Source: Streptomyces sp. A012304 (GTDB lineage Bacteria; Actinomycetota; Actinomycetes; Streptomycetales; Streptomycetaceae). Taken from it: a stretch of DNA of 64,000 nt. Location: the NCBI RefSeq assembly GCF_026008495.1, contig NZ_BQUN01000209.1, positions 43,430-107,429 on the forward strand. Reading direction: 5' to 3'. A model generated the notes under the pieces. That model ran no database searches. It saw only the letters and a list, made by a program, of their open reading frames with translations, and was not told the origin of the DNA. Below, piece after piece: positions 50,665 through 59,096 of the stretch (position 1 is the stretch's first letter; each line of letters begins with the position of its first letter). A program made the position numbers and the translations under genes.

Positions 50665-50696
50665 GCGCACCATCCTCGTACGAGGTGGTGGTGGCG

Positions 50697-51188
50697 TCAT
50701 GGCGTTTGCGCCGAGGGCGAAGGCGGCAGCAGCGGCCCGCAGTCCCACTGCTGGAAGATCAGCCGCGTCTCCACCCGGGCCACTTCCCGCCGTGCGGTGA
50801 ACTCGTCGAGGACCAGCCGTTGCAGATCGGCCATGTCGGCGACCGCGACATGGACGAGGTAGTCGTCGGGCCCGGTGAGGTGGAAGACGGTCAGCGCCTC
50901 CGGCAGCGCCCGGATCCGCTCCACGAACGGCCCCACCAGCTCCCGCCGGTGCGGCCTGACCTGCACCGACAGCAGCGCCTGAAGCCCTCGTCCCAGCTTG
51001 GCGGGATCCAGCCGCAGCTGGTGGCCGAGGATCACACCGCTGCGCCGCAGCCGCGTCACCCGGTCCAGGCAGGTCGACGGCGCGACGCCCACCTGCGCCG
51101 CGAGATCACGGTAGGTCGTCCGGGCGTCGTTCTGCAGCAGCCGCAGCAACTGGAGGTCCACCGGATCGAGTACGACGGATTCGGCCAT
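50697..51188 (-). CDS. Lrp/AsnC-family regulator, likely of the adjacent PLP enzyme
   Basis: A 163-residue regulator. LDPVDLQLLRLLQNDARTTY and VGVAPSTCLDRVTRLRRSGV form the HTH (residues about 7-50) and DDYLVHVAVADMADLQRLV the RAM domain. The ATG MAESVVLDP is preceded by a weak site. It is divergent from a Cys/Met metabolism PLP enzyme gene with 60 bases between starts; CGAACG (51192) and CGTTCG (51226) form an inverted repeat there. Lrp proteins next to cystathionine or methionine lyases usually respond to a sulphur amino acid. Confidence 0.9.
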   Translation of the reverse strand: MAESVVLDPVDLQLLRLLQNDARTTYRDLAAQVGVAPSTCLDRVTRLRRSGVILGHQLRLDPAKLGRGLQALLSVQVRPHRRELVGPFVERIRALPEALTVFHLTGPDDYLVHVAVADMADLQRLVLDEFTARREVARVETRLIFQQWDCGPLLPPSPSAQTP

Positions 51189-51248
51189 CGGCCGAACGTA
51201 ACACGGACTTCGCCGCCGTACATCCGTTCGGTGTTCACTCTGCTGTTC

Positions 51249-52433
51249 ATGGACTCCGCCAGCACGCACACGTACGACGAGGTACGTCTGTCCGCAGCGC
51301 CCCGCGCCCTGGCCACCGAGGCCGTGCACGCCGGGCGGGACGACCTGGCCCGGCAGGGCCTGCACGCTCCGCCGATCGACCTGTCCACCACCTATCCCTC
51401 GTACGACAGCCGCGCCGAGGCGGCCCGGATCGACGCGTTCGCCACGACCGGCGCCGAGCCGGAGGGCCCCCCGGTCTACGGCCGACTGGGCAATCCGACG
51501 GTCGCCCGCTTCGAGACCGCGCTGGCCCGGCTGGAGGGCACGCGGAGCGCCGTCGCGTTCGCCAGCGGCATGGCCGCGCTCAGCGCGGTGCTCCTGGCGC
51601 GCGCCTCGATGGGCCTGCGGCACGTCGTGGCCGTGCGCCCCCTCTACGGATGCAGCGACCATCTGCTCACCGCCGGGCTGCTCGGCTCGGAGGTCACCTG
51701 GACCGATCCGGCCGGGATCACCGACGCGCTGCGCCCCGACACCGGGCTGGTGATGGTCGAGTCGCCCGCCAATCCGACCCTCGCCGAGGTCGATCTCCGG
51801 GGGGTCGCCCACGCCTGCGGCTCGGTTCCGCTGCTCGTCGACAACACCTTCGCCACGCCCGTGCTCCAGCGTCCGGCGGAGCAGGGCGCCCGGCTGGTGC
51901 TGCACAGCGCCACCAAGTACCTCGGTGGGCACGGGGACGTGCTGGCCGGTGTGGTGGCCTGCGACGAGGAGTTCGCCGGACGGCTGCGGCAGATACGGTT
52001 CGCCACCGGCGGGGTGCTCCATCCGCTGGCCGGCTATCTGCTGCTGCGCGGCCTGTCGACGCTCCCGGTGCGGGTCCGGGCGGCCTCCGCCGGCGCGGCC
52101 GAGCTGGCCCGCCGGCTGGCCGCCCACCCGGGCGTGACCCGGGTGCACTATCCGCGCCTCGGCGGCGCGATGATCGCCTTCGAGGTCGAGGGCGATCCGC
52201 ACGAGGTGGTCGGGGGAGTCCGCCTGATCACGCCGGCGGTGAGCCTCGGCAGCGTCGACACGCTCATCCAGCACCCGGCGTCCATCAGCCACCGCATCGT
52301 GGACGCCGAGGACCGGCGGGGCGCCGGGGTGAGCGACCGGCTGCTGCGGCTGTCGGTGGGGCTGGAGGACGTCGAGGACCTGTGGGCGGACCTGGACCAG
52401 GCGTTGGCCCGGTCCCTGGTCAGGGCGGGCTGA
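51249..52433 (+). CDS. trans-sulfuration PLP enzyme (cystathionine gamma-lyase/synthase type)
   Basis: A 394-residue Cys/Met-metabolism PLP enzyme. The internal-aldimine lysine lies in HSATKYLGGHGD at about residue 221. VYGRLGNPTVARFETALARLEGT and FASGMAALSAVLLA are cofactor-site markers, and DNTFATP carries the PLP-binding Asp. It could be a cystathionine gamma-synthase, gamma-lyase or methionine gamma-lyase; sequence alone does not decide. The ATG start has no Shine-Dalgarno, so translation may be leaderless or begin at the GTG 18 bases upstream. It is divergent from an Lrp regulator. Confidence 0.9.
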   Translation: MDSASTHTYDEVRLSAAPRALATEAVHAGRDDLARQGLHAPPIDLSTTYPSYDSRAEAARIDAFATTGAEPEGPPVYGRLGNPTVARFETALARLEGTRSAVAFASGMAALSAVLLARASMGLRHVVAVRPLYGCSDHLLTAGLLGSEVTWTDPAGITDALRPDTGLVMVESPANPTLAEVDLRGVAHACGSVPLLVDNTFATPVLQRPAEQGARLVLHSATKYLGGHGDVLAGVVACDEEFAGRLRQIRFATGGVLHPLAGYLLLRGLSTLPVRVRAASAGAAELARRLAAHPGVTRVHYPRLGGAMIAFEVEGDPHEVVGGVRLITPAVSLGSVDTLIQHPASISHRIVDAEDRRGAGVSDRLLRLSVGLEDVEDLWADLDQALARSLVRAG

Positions 52434-52449
52434 GCCCGCTCCCGCCGCG

Positions 52450-52537
52450 GGACGGCCCGGCGCCCGGGGGACCGGGCCGTCCACCGGCGCCGGGTCTCAG
52501 GGGGCCTTTCACCGGACGCTCATAGTGAAAGGACCCC
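52450..52537. terminator. two hairpins between convergent PLP-enzyme and GNAT genes
   Basis: The first, GGACGGCCCGG around an 11-base loop (52450-52482), is a perfect 11-bp stem. The second pairs GGGGCCTTTCAC (52501-52512) with GTGAAAGGACCCC (52525-52537), with a single bulge, and ends at the stop codon of the minus-strand gene. Together they can end transcription from both sides. Confidence 0.75.
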
Positions 52538-53839
52538 TCAGTCGCGGACGATCGGCTCCTCGAACCGCGCCAACGGCGTCGCCTGCGCGCCGGTGTCGTC
52601 CAGCCGGGCCGTGATGACGAGGGTGCCCTCCTCGATCTGGTAGTCGAGGGGGAGCCCGAGGCCGCGCATGGCGGCGACCATGCCGGTGTTGGAGGACTGG
52701 GTCACGGCGTACACGCTCGCGCAGCCCGCCTCGACGGCCATCGCCACCAGCCGGCGCAGGAGTTCACCGCCGATGCCGCGCCGCTGCCACTGGTCCTCGA
52801 CGAGGAGCGCGACCTCCGTCTCGTCACCGTCCCACAGCAGGTGGCCGAGGCCGACGATCCGGCCGGAGCGGGTCTGCACGGCGAGGGTGCGGCCGTAGCG
52901 CGGGCTGAGCAGGTGGTTGAGGTAGCGGTCCGCGTCGCCGACCGGACCGTGGTAGCGCATCCCGAGGGTGCGCGCCGAGCACCGCTCGTGCATGGCCTTG
53001 GCCGCCTCCAGGTCGCCGGTGTCGGCGCGGCGCACGGTGATGTCGTTGCCCTCGGGCAGCGTCAGCACGTCCTGCCCGTCCGGGACGCGCGGGCCGAGCC
53101 GCGCGTCCAGCTCCACCAGGGCCCGCGCCCGCGCGAACTCGGTCGGTGTGAACGGCAGGTACGGCCGCTCCACGGTGATCACTCCGCCTTCCGGCGCCCG
53201 CAGGCGCATCACGGTCTCCTCCAGCACGCCCTCCACGGGTACGCCGCTCTGCGTCCGGCCCGGGCCCGCGGCCGGCAGCTGGCGGATCGTGCAGCGGCCG
53301 AGCAGCTGGCGCAGCGCGAGCGGCAGTTCGGCGGCGTCCAGGGCGGTGCGGGTGGCCAGGTCCAGGACCCGGGTGGGCGCGTCCACCAGGTCGTGGGCGT
53401 CGGCCCGTTCGATCCAGGTGCCGTTGCCGCCGGCCCGCTCCACGGCCCGGGCGATCTCCCGCGCGGCGAGTGCGCCGGGCGCCCGCAGCAGGAACTCGTC
53501 GACGATGTCCTCGCCGAGCGGGTGCGTCTGCAGGCTCAGGATGTCGACCCGGTGGTCGGCGAGTGCCGTGCACAGCGCGGCCAGCGATCCCGGCGTGTCC
53601 TTCACCGTCGTCCGCATCCGCCACAGAGCGCTCGCCCCGGCCACACCCGCGGGGACGTCGGACGGCCCGGCCTGCGCCTCGCCGGAGGGCGGCCGGGCAT
53701 CGGTATCGCTCGTGGGCGGCGCGTGGCCGTGGCGGCGTGACCACCACAGGGCGGCGCGTTCCGCCACGTTCAGCCGCCAGGTGCGCGCCGGGCGTCCGCG
53801 CTTCTGCGCGCGCGTCACATCAGACATGTCTCGAGTCAT
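52538..53839 (-). CDS. GNAT acetyltransferase with N-terminal ACT domain
   Basis: A 433-residue two-part enzyme. An ACT amino-acid-binding domain at about 74-120 (RMRTTVKDTPGSLAALCTAL, LQTHPLGEDIVDEFLL) is joined to a Gcn5-type domain at about 265-410 that holds the acetyl-CoA loop QWQRRGIGGELL. Similar actinobacterial ACT-GNAT proteins are lysine acetyltransferases regulated by amino acids such as Asn or Cys, so this may link protein acetylation to amino-acid supply. The first ATG is used; a second is four codons later (MSDVTRAQ). Neither has a good ribosome site. Confidence 0.88.
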   Translation of the reverse strand: MTRDMSDVTRAQKRGRPARTWRLNVAERAALWWSRRHGHAPPTSDTDARPPSGEAQAGPSDVPAGVAGASALWRMRTTVKDTPGSLAALCTALADHRVDILSLQTHPLGEDIVDEFLLRAPGALAAREIARAVERAGGNGTWIERADAHDLVDAPTRVLDLATRTALDAAELPLALRQLLGRCTIRQLPAAGPGRTQSGVPVEGVLEETVMRLRAPEGGVITVERPYLPFTPTEFARARALVELDARLGPRVPDGQDVLTLPEGNDITVRRADTGDLEAAKAMHERCSARTLGMRYHGPVGDADRYLNHLLSPRYGRTLAVQTRSGRIVGLGHLLWDGDETEVALLVEDQWQRRGIGGELLRRLVAMAVEAGCASVYAVTQSSNTGMVAAMRGLGLPLDYQIEEGTLVITARLDDTGAQATPLARFEEPIVRD

Positions 53840-53939
53840 GCGGCCACTGTGAAGGAACGGTGTTGCGTGATCACGAACGCTTTGTGACCGGCGAGTAAAG
53901 CATGCTTATGTCCAGTTTGTTCATTGTTCTATGGTTGCG

Positions 53940-53970
53940 CCGCGCACCGCGGGATGACGCCGGTGCGCGG
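53940..53970 (-). terminator. terminator downstream of phoD
   Basis: CCGCGCACCG and CGGTGCGCGG make a perfect 10-bp stem with an 11-base loop, 36 bases past the phoD stop in its direction. No T-tract. Confidence 0.7.
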
Positions 53971-54006
53971 AACGCCCTTCCAGGGTACGAGAGGGGCCGG
54001 CCGCGG

Positions 54007-55581
54007 TTACTGGCCGACCAGGCCCGGCTGGAGCACCTTGGTGAACAGCACGGTGCCGTCCTGCTCCCGCAGACGGACCGTCAGCTCCCCGCTGTCGCCG
54101 TCGATGTCGACCTCGCCGAAGAACTGGTAGCCGTCGGCCGGCGAGACGTTGGCCGTGCTCGGCGCCTTCACGAAGACCCGGTCCGGGCCGAAGGTGGCGT
54201 CCAGCGCGTTCGCCGGGAAGGCACCCGCGTTGAGCGGCCCGGAGACGAACTCCCAGAACGGCGCGAAGTCCTTGAACGCGGCCCGTGACGGGTCGTAGTG
54301 CTGCGCCGAGGTGTGGTGGACGTCGGCGGTCACCCACACGGTGCCGGTGATCCGCCGGTGCTTGACGAACCGCAGCAGTTCGGCGATCTGGAGCTCACGG
54401 CCGAGCGGCGCCCCCGGGTCGCCCTGCGCGACGGCCTCGAAGTTCGGCCTGCCGTCCGTGCCGTCCGGCACGACCAGGCCGAGCGGCATGTCGGAGGCGA
54501 TCACCTTCCACACCGCCCGGGAGCGGGCCAGCTCCCGCTTCAGCCACTCCAGTTGCTCCCGGCCGAGGATGCCCTGCGGGTCGGTGGTCTGGTCGTCGGG
54601 CGAGTTGGCGTTGCGGTAGGTGCGCATGTCCAGCACGAAGACGTCCAGCAGCGGCCCGTGGTGCTGGACGCGGTACACCCGGCCGCCGGGGCGGCGCAGC
54701 GTCGAGATGGGGAAGTACTCCGAGAACGCCTGCCGCGCGCGGGCGGCGAGGACGTCGATGTTCTTCTCGGTGTACCGGCTGTCGGCGAAGATCTCGCCCG
54801 GGAACCAGTTGTTGGTGACCTCGTGGTCGTCCCACTGGACGATGGAGGGGACCTGGGCGTTGAAGGCCCGCAGGTTGTCGTCCAGCAGGTTGTAGCGGAA
54901 GTTGCCGCGGAACTCCGCGAGCGTCTCGGCGACCTTGGCCTTCTCCTCGGTGGTGACGTTCCGCCAGGTCCGCCCGTCGGGCAGGGCCACCGACCCGGTG
55001 AGCGGGCCGTCCGCGTAGATGTTGTCGCCGCTGCACAGGAAGAAGTCCGGGTCCAGGGCGGCCATCGCCCGGTAGATGCGGTAACCCCCGAGCTCGGGGT
55101 TGATGCCCCAGCCCTGGCCGGCCAGGTCGCCGGACCAGACGAACCGTACGCCGTCGCCCCGCTCGGCGGACGCGGTACGGAACGTTCCGGTCACCGGCTC
55201 GCCCGTGCGGCGCGGGTCCTGCGGGTCGGCCAGCAGCACGCGGTAGTGGATCTGCTCGCCGGACGGCAGCCCGTGCAGCCGGGTGGTGCCGGTGAAGTCG
55301 GTGCCCGGGCCGAGCAGCGGACCGTGCCAGCGGCGGGCGCCACGGAACGACTCGGTCGCCGAGGTCTCGACGATCATCCGCGCCGGACGGTCCGAACGCA
55401 CCCACACCAGCCCCGAGTGCGCGGTCACGTCCCCGGTCTGCACACCCCAGTCGGCTCTGGGCCGCCCGGACAGGGCGAGGGCCGGCGCCGCGCCGACGGC
55501 GGCGGGCAGGGTCAGGGCCGCGGACGCGGCCAGCGAGCCGCGCAGAACGCTGCGGCGCCCGGGGAGCGGACGGTGGGACAT
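54007..55581 (-). CDS. phoD: alkaline phosphatase D (PhoD), Tat-secreted
   Basis: An exported phosphatase/phosphodiesterase of 524 residues. The twin-arginine signal RRSVLRGSLAASAALTL lies near residue 9. Metal- and active-site segments are VWSGDLAGQG, CSGDNIYADG, QWDDHEVTNN and ADVHHTSAQH, in order through the chain. The family uses Fe/Ca to hydrolyse phosphoesters and phospholipids outside the cell. The ATG has AGGAGG at ideal distance. A PHO-box pair 64-85 bases upstream predicts PhoP-dependent induction on phosphate starvation. Confidence 0.94.
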   Translation of the reverse strand: MSHRPLPGRRSVLRGSLAASAALTLPAAVGAAPALALSGRPRADWGVQTGDVTAHSGLVWVRSDRPARMIVETSATESFRGARRWHGPLLGPGTDFTGTTRLHGLPSGEQIHYRVLLADPQDPRRTGEPVTGTFRTASAERGDGVRFVWSGDLAGQGWGINPELGGYRIYRAMAALDPDFFLCSGDNIYADGPLTGSVALPDGRTWRNVTTEEKAKVAETLAEFRGNFRYNLLDDNLRAFNAQVPSIVQWDDHEVTNNWFPGEIFADSRYTEKNIDVLAARARQAFSEYFPISTLRRPGGRVYRVQHHGPLLDVFVLDMRTYRNANSPDDQTTDPQGILGREQLEWLKRELARSRAVWKVIASDMPLGLVVPDGTDGRPNFEAVAQGDPGAPLGRELQIAELLRFVKHRRITGTVWVTADVHHTSAQHYDPSRAAFKDFAPFWEFVSGPLNAGAFPANALDATFGPDRVFVKAPSTANVSPADGYQFFGEVDIDGDSGELTVRLREQDGTVLFTKVLQPGLVGQ

Positions 55582-55644
55582 GGGGGCCTCCTGGGACGAG
55601 AACCGGCCGGTGTGCACCGTCACACCTACTCGTACGCCGCAGCG

Positions 55645-55666
55645 CGCGCGCAAACGCCGAGTGAAC
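55645..55666 (-). promoter_or_regulatory. PHO box upstream of phoD
   Basis: On the coding strand of phoD, GTTCACTCGGC is followed directly by GTTTGCGCGCG, two 11-bp direct-repeat units. The first is close to the PhoP consensus GTTCACCCGGC, the second weaker. The place, just ahead of phoD, fits PhoR-PhoP control as known for phoD genes of other Streptomyces. Confidence 0.65.
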
Positions 55667-55736
55667 AACCGGCCGTGCCCCGCGCACACACCGGTCAGCG
55701 GCTTCCGTCCGGCAGCTACCGTGTCGCGCGCACCGG

Positions 55737-56567
55737 TCAGCGGCTGCCGTCCAGCAGCACCCGTGCGACGAGCGCGGGGTCGTCGTTCATCGGGACGTGG
55801 CCGCAGCCGGGCAGCCGTACCAGGCGGGCCCTGGGGATGATCTGCTTGGCGCGCACGCCCTGACGGCGCACCAGCAGCCAGTCCCGGGTGCCCCAGGCGA
55901 CCGTGACCGGCAGGCCGGGGAGGTCGTCGGTGAACTTGACCGTGGTACCCGCCCGCAGGGTCTGGTCGAACCCGGTGGCCCGTGCCAGCGCCAGCGTCTC
56001 GGCGACCACGGCCTCGGGGGAACGGCGGCCCGGGCGGGCGTAGATGGTGCTGGTGAGCGCCGTACGGCCGGCCGCCGTGCGGGACAGGCTCTCCACCAGG
56101 GGCAGGGGCATCCGGCGCGAGAGGTGCCGCATCGTGAGCAGGACCCCGAAGGCGTACCGCCGCTCGGCCTCCGACCAGAACCCGGCGGGAGACAGGGCGG
56201 TGACGGACCGTACGCGCTTCTCGCGGCCGAGTTCCAGGGCCAGCAGACCGCCCAGCGAGTTGCCCGCCACATGAGGGCGCTCCAGCTCCAGCGCCTCGCA
56301 GAAGGCGGAGAACACCGCGGTCGTGGTGGGCAGGTCGTAGGCGAGTCCGTCCGGCAGGGACGGGGAGGCGCCGAAGCCGGGCAGGTCCACGGCGATCACG
56401 TCGCGCTCGGCGGCGAGGATGTCGACCACCGGGTCCCAGGCCTGCCGGTGGTGGCCGATGCCGTGCAGCAGGAGCAGCGGCTCGCCGCGGCCCGCGCGCG
56501 CGTACGAGACGGTGACGGGGCGCGGGCCGTGCGCGGTGGGGACCGGGAAGGAGACGGTGGCGGTCAT
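55737..56567 (-). CDS. alpha/beta-fold hydrolase
   Basis: A 276-residue hydrolase. LLLLHGIGHHRQAWDPVV at about 31-48 forms the oxyanion region, the nucleophile Ser104 is in GNSLGG, the acid Asp in WGTRDWLL, and the His in GCGHVPMNDDP near the C-terminus. It is a soluble esterase/lipase-like or C-C hydrolase-like enzyme of unknown substrate. The ATG start has GAGGAG upstream. It is divergent from the sigJ-type gene, with palindromic DNA between them (CTACC-GGTG-GGTAG at 56641-56654). Confidence 0.88.
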   Translation of the reverse strand: MTATVSFPVPTAHGPRPVTVSYARAGRGEPLLLLHGIGHHRQAWDPVVDILAAERDVIAVDLPGFGASPSLPDGLAYDLPTTTAVFSAFCEALELERPHVAGNSLGGLLALELGREKRVRSVTALSPAGFWSEAERRYAFGVLLTMRHLSRRMPLPLVESLSRTAAGRTALTSTIYARPGRRSPEAVVAETLALARATGFDQTLRAGTTVKFTDDLPGLPVTVAWGTRDWLLVRRQGVRAKQIIPRARLVRLPGCGHVPMNDDPALVARVLLDGSR

Positions 56568-56708
56568 GAGGCGCTCCTCGGGTGGACGGACCGGAATCAA
56601 AGGCGGCGGGGCCGACGACGAGACAGCTTGTCAGCAATTGCTACCGGTGGGTAGCCCTCCGTGGTGCGCCGTCTGGACACGGCCGGGCCGCTCGGCTGGG
56701 ATGGCACC

Positions 56709-57590
56709 GTGAGCGCAGACACCGCGACCGACGTCTTCGAAGAGCACCGCCCGCTCCTGCTGGGCGTCGCCTACCGCATGCTCGGGCGCGTCGCCGACGC
56801 GGAGGACGCGGTCCAGGACGCCTGGCTGCGCTGGTCCGCCGCCGACCGCGACGTCGTGCGCGAACCGCGCGCCTACCTGGTCCGCGTCACCACCCGCCTG
56901 GCCCTCGACCGGCTGGCCCGCATCAAGGCGCGCGACGAGGCCTACATCGGCCCCTGGCTGCCCGAGCCGTACGTCACCGGCTTCGGCGACACCGTCCAGG
57001 ACACCGCCGAACGGGCCGTCCTCGCGGAGTCCGTCTCCCTCGCCGTCCTCGTCGTGCTGGAGTCGCTGTCCCCGCTGGAACGCGCGGTGTTCGTGCTGCG
57101 CGAGGCCTTCGGCTACCCGTACGGCGAGATCGCCGCCGTCCTGGACCGCTCCGAGGCGGCGGTGCGGCAACTGGCCGGCCGGGCCCGCCGGCACGTCGAG
57201 GAGCGGCGGCCCCGCTACGAGGTCGACCCCGTCCAGCGCCGCGAGCTGACCGAACGCTTCCTCGCCGCCGCGGCCGAGGGCGACCTGGCCGGACTGATGG
57301 AGCTGCTCGCCCCGGACGCCCGCCTCGTCGGGGACAGCGGCGGCAAGGCCAAGGCGCCGCTGCGGGTCCTGGAGAGCGCCGACCATGTGGGCCGTTTCCT
57401 CACCGGTACGGCCCGCAAGGGCGTCGCCGACCTCTCCTTCCGCCTGCTGGAGCTCAACGGCGGCCCGGCCGTGCTGGCCCTGTCCGGGGGCAAGCCGGAC
57501 TCCGTCCTGCAGATCGACGTGGCGGACGGGCGGATCCAGGTCGTTTACGTCCTGCGCAACCCTGACAAGCTGCGCTCTCTGGCCGTGTGA
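56709..57590 (+). CDS. ECF sigma factor of the SigJ/ECF41 type with SnoaL-like C-terminus
   Basis: A 293-residue RNA polymerase sigma factor. Region 2 (FEEHRPLLLGVAYRMLGRVA, DAEDAVQDAWLRW) covers about 8-45 and region 4 (LSPLERAVFVLREAFGYPYG, IAAVLDRSEAAVRQLAGRA) about 115-165. The C-terminal SnoaL-like domain, including RNPDKLRSLAV at the end, regulates activity in ECF41 members and replaces a separate anti-sigma factor. A GTG start 16 codons upstream is also possible. It is divergent from the alpha/beta hydrolase gene, a likely target by position. Confidence 0.88.
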   Translation: MSADTATDVFEEHRPLLLGVAYRMLGRVADAEDAVQDAWLRWSAADRDVVREPRAYLVRVTTRLALDRLARIKARDEAYIGPWLPEPYVTGFGDTVQDTAERAVLAESVSLAVLVVLESLSPLERAVFVLREAFGYPYGEIAAVLDRSEAAVRQLAGRARRHVEERRPRYEVDPVQRRELTERFLAAAAEGDLAGLMELLAPDARLVGDSGGKAKAPLRVLESADHVGRFLTGTARKGVADLSFRLLELNGGPAVLALSGGKPDSVLQIDVADGRIQVVYVLRNPDKLRSLAV

Positions 57591-57624
57591 CGCGCCCTCC
57601 GGCAGGCTCCCCGAGGCTTCGCGG

Positions 57625-57640
57625 ATTGGTCTTGACCAAG
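57625..57640. promoter_or_regulatory. DasR-type (dre-like) box upstream of the GntR gene
   Basis: ATTGGTCTTGACCAAG contains the inverted repeat TTGGTC-TT-GACCAA and differs only slightly from the DasR-responsive element consensus ACTGGTCTAGACCACT. It lies about 97 bases before the start of the GntR/HutC gene. A second repeat, CCTTT-AATAAAC-AAAGG (57679-57695), is closer. They may be sites for DasR or for the adjacent paralogue itself. Confidence 0.6.
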
Positions 57641-57736
57641 GGTGTAGGCCGCCTTATGGTCGCAGACAAGTGCAACAACCTTTAATAAACAAAGGCGCGA
57701 AAACGCCGCCGGACCACGGCGATTGCGGAGGACAGG

Positions 57737-58498
57737 GTGGGGACCACGCAACTGGAATCGGTACCGGAACCGAAGTACTGGCATCTCAAGACCGTGCTCA
57801 GCGAAGCACTCGACTCCGAGTTCACGGTGGGGGAGATCCTGCCGAACGAGCGTGAACTCGCCGCCCGCTTCGGCGTCGCGCGCGCGACGCTCCGTCAGGC
57901 GCTGGAGCAGCTCGAACTGGAAGGCCGGCTGCAACGCCGCCGCGGAGTCGGCACCACCGTCGCGCCGCCCCGCATGGGCGTCGACGTCGGAACGGAACGG
58001 CACACCTGGCCCGGCGCGCCCGGTGACACGTGGCAACCCGTCGACTGCGTGGTCGCGGCACCTCCGGCGGCCGTCGCCGAAGCCCTGGTCACCGACCGCC
58101 ACGAGCCCGTGCACATCGTGCGTCGCTCGCGCGTGTCCCACGGCCAGCCCGTCGCCGCGGAACTGCTCTACGTCCCGCACACGACGGTGCCCGACCTGAC
58201 CGCGATCGACGCCCCGTCGGGGCCGGCCCGCGCGCGGGCCGTGCTGCGCGAACTCCAGCGCCGGGAGCTGGAGGGCCAGGACCGCGCGGTGGAGCTGGGC
58301 TCGGCCCGCGCGGACGACGCCAAGGAACTCGACCGCCTCCCCGGCGCTCCCGTCCTCGTCGTCACGACCCGCTTCTTCGCCGAGGGCCGCACCGCGGCGC
58401 TCTCCGTGGCCACCTACCGCGCGGACACCTGCCGGCTGACGTTCGGCGCGTCGGGCGGCGTGGAGATCCACCACGGCCCCGAGCGGCAGGCCTCCTGA
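57737..58498 (+). CDS. GntR/HutC-family transcriptional regulator
   Basis: A 253-residue regulator. The winged-helix domain at about 12-80 reads YWHLKTVLSEALDSEFTVGE, LPNERELAARFGVARATLRQ, ALEQLELEGRLQRRRGVGTT. The C-terminal UTRA ligand domain begins at about 95. The HutC subfamily includes DasR-type sugar regulators, and the dre-like site upstream suggests a related recognition sequence. GTG start after GGAGGACAGG. It ends ahead of a perfect terminator. The ligand, perhaps an amino sugar phosphate, is unknown. Confidence 0.87.
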   Translation: MGTTQLESVPEPKYWHLKTVLSEALDSEFTVGEILPNERELAARFGVARATLRQALEQLELEGRLQRRRGVGTTVAPPRMGVDVGTERHTWPGAPGDTWQPVDCVVAAPPAAVAEALVTDRHEPVHIVRRSRVSHGQPVAAELLYVPHTTVPDLTAIDAPSGPARARAVLRELQRRELEGQDRAVELGSARADDAKELDRLPGAPVLVVTTRFFAEGRTAALSVATYRADTCRLTFGASGGVEIHHGPERQAS

Positions 58499-58573
58499 CG
58501 CTCCGCCCCCGCCTCACGGCCCCGACGGCAGACACCTGAACGGTCTGCACCGGGCCGACGGGCGGACCCCGCC

Positions 58574-58604
58574 GTCGCGCCCCGGAACCCCTCCGGGGCG
58601 CGAC
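58574..58604 (+). terminator. terminator of the GntR gene
   Basis: GTCGCGCCCCGG and CCGGGGCGCGAC form a perfect 12-bp stem around AACCCCT, 75 bases after the stop. A GTTTCCCCC stretch follows. Confidence 0.8.
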
Positions 58605-58648
58605 GCGTTTCCCCCACCCCCGACGGGGCGTGACGACCGGACACTGTC

Positions 58649-59096
58649 GTGTTCAGCGGCCTGCCGCGGGGCCGGCGGCGTTTCTCGGCCCCCCGACCGG
58701 ACGTCCCGTGCTCAGCGGCCCGTTGCGGGCGCGAGGCGTTTCTCTGCGCTCCCCGGCCGGGGCCCCCGCCGCGCGGCGGGGGGTGTTCTCCGGCCCTCCG
58801 GCTGGGCGCCGCCATGTTCAGTGGTCCGTTGCGGGCGCGATGCGTTTCTCTGCGCTCCCCGGCCGGGGCCCCGCCGCTCGGCGGGGGGTGTTCTCCGGCC
58901 CCCGGCCGGGCGCCGCCATGTTCAGTGGTCCGTTGCGGGCGCGATGCGTTTCTCTCCGCCCCCGACCGGAGCCCCCGCCGCGCGGCGCGGGGCGTGCTCG
59001 GCCCCCGGCCGGGCGCCCCCGTGTTCAGCGGCCCGTCACGGGGCGACGCGTCTCCCCGCCCCCGACCGGGCCCCCGTGCTCAGCGGCCCGTCACCG
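58649..59096. repeat. tandem array of about 104-bp units copying the 3' end of the ROK gene
   Basis: The motif GT(G)(T/C)TCAGCGGCCCGT recurs at 58649, 58708, 58814, 58918, 59021 and 59076. The last occurrence contains the stop codon (TCA on this strand) and the last codons of the minus-strand ROK gene. Units from 58708, 58814 and 58918 are about 104 bases, those at the ends about 55-59. Units at 58814 and 58918 share long identical parts. Each full unit also holds GC-rich hairpins such as CCCCGGCCGGGG. Besides this array and the GntR terminator, 58499-59079 has no gene. Confidence 0.75.

Noticed and set aside
56661..56708. Upstream GTG as the SigJ start
   Set aside because: The extra 16 residues do not match the sigma-factor N-terminus and lack a ribosome site; the GTG at 56709 gives the family start.
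58649..59096. CRISPR-like array
   Set aside because: Units are about 104 bases, repeated over their whole length, without unique spacers and without cas genes.
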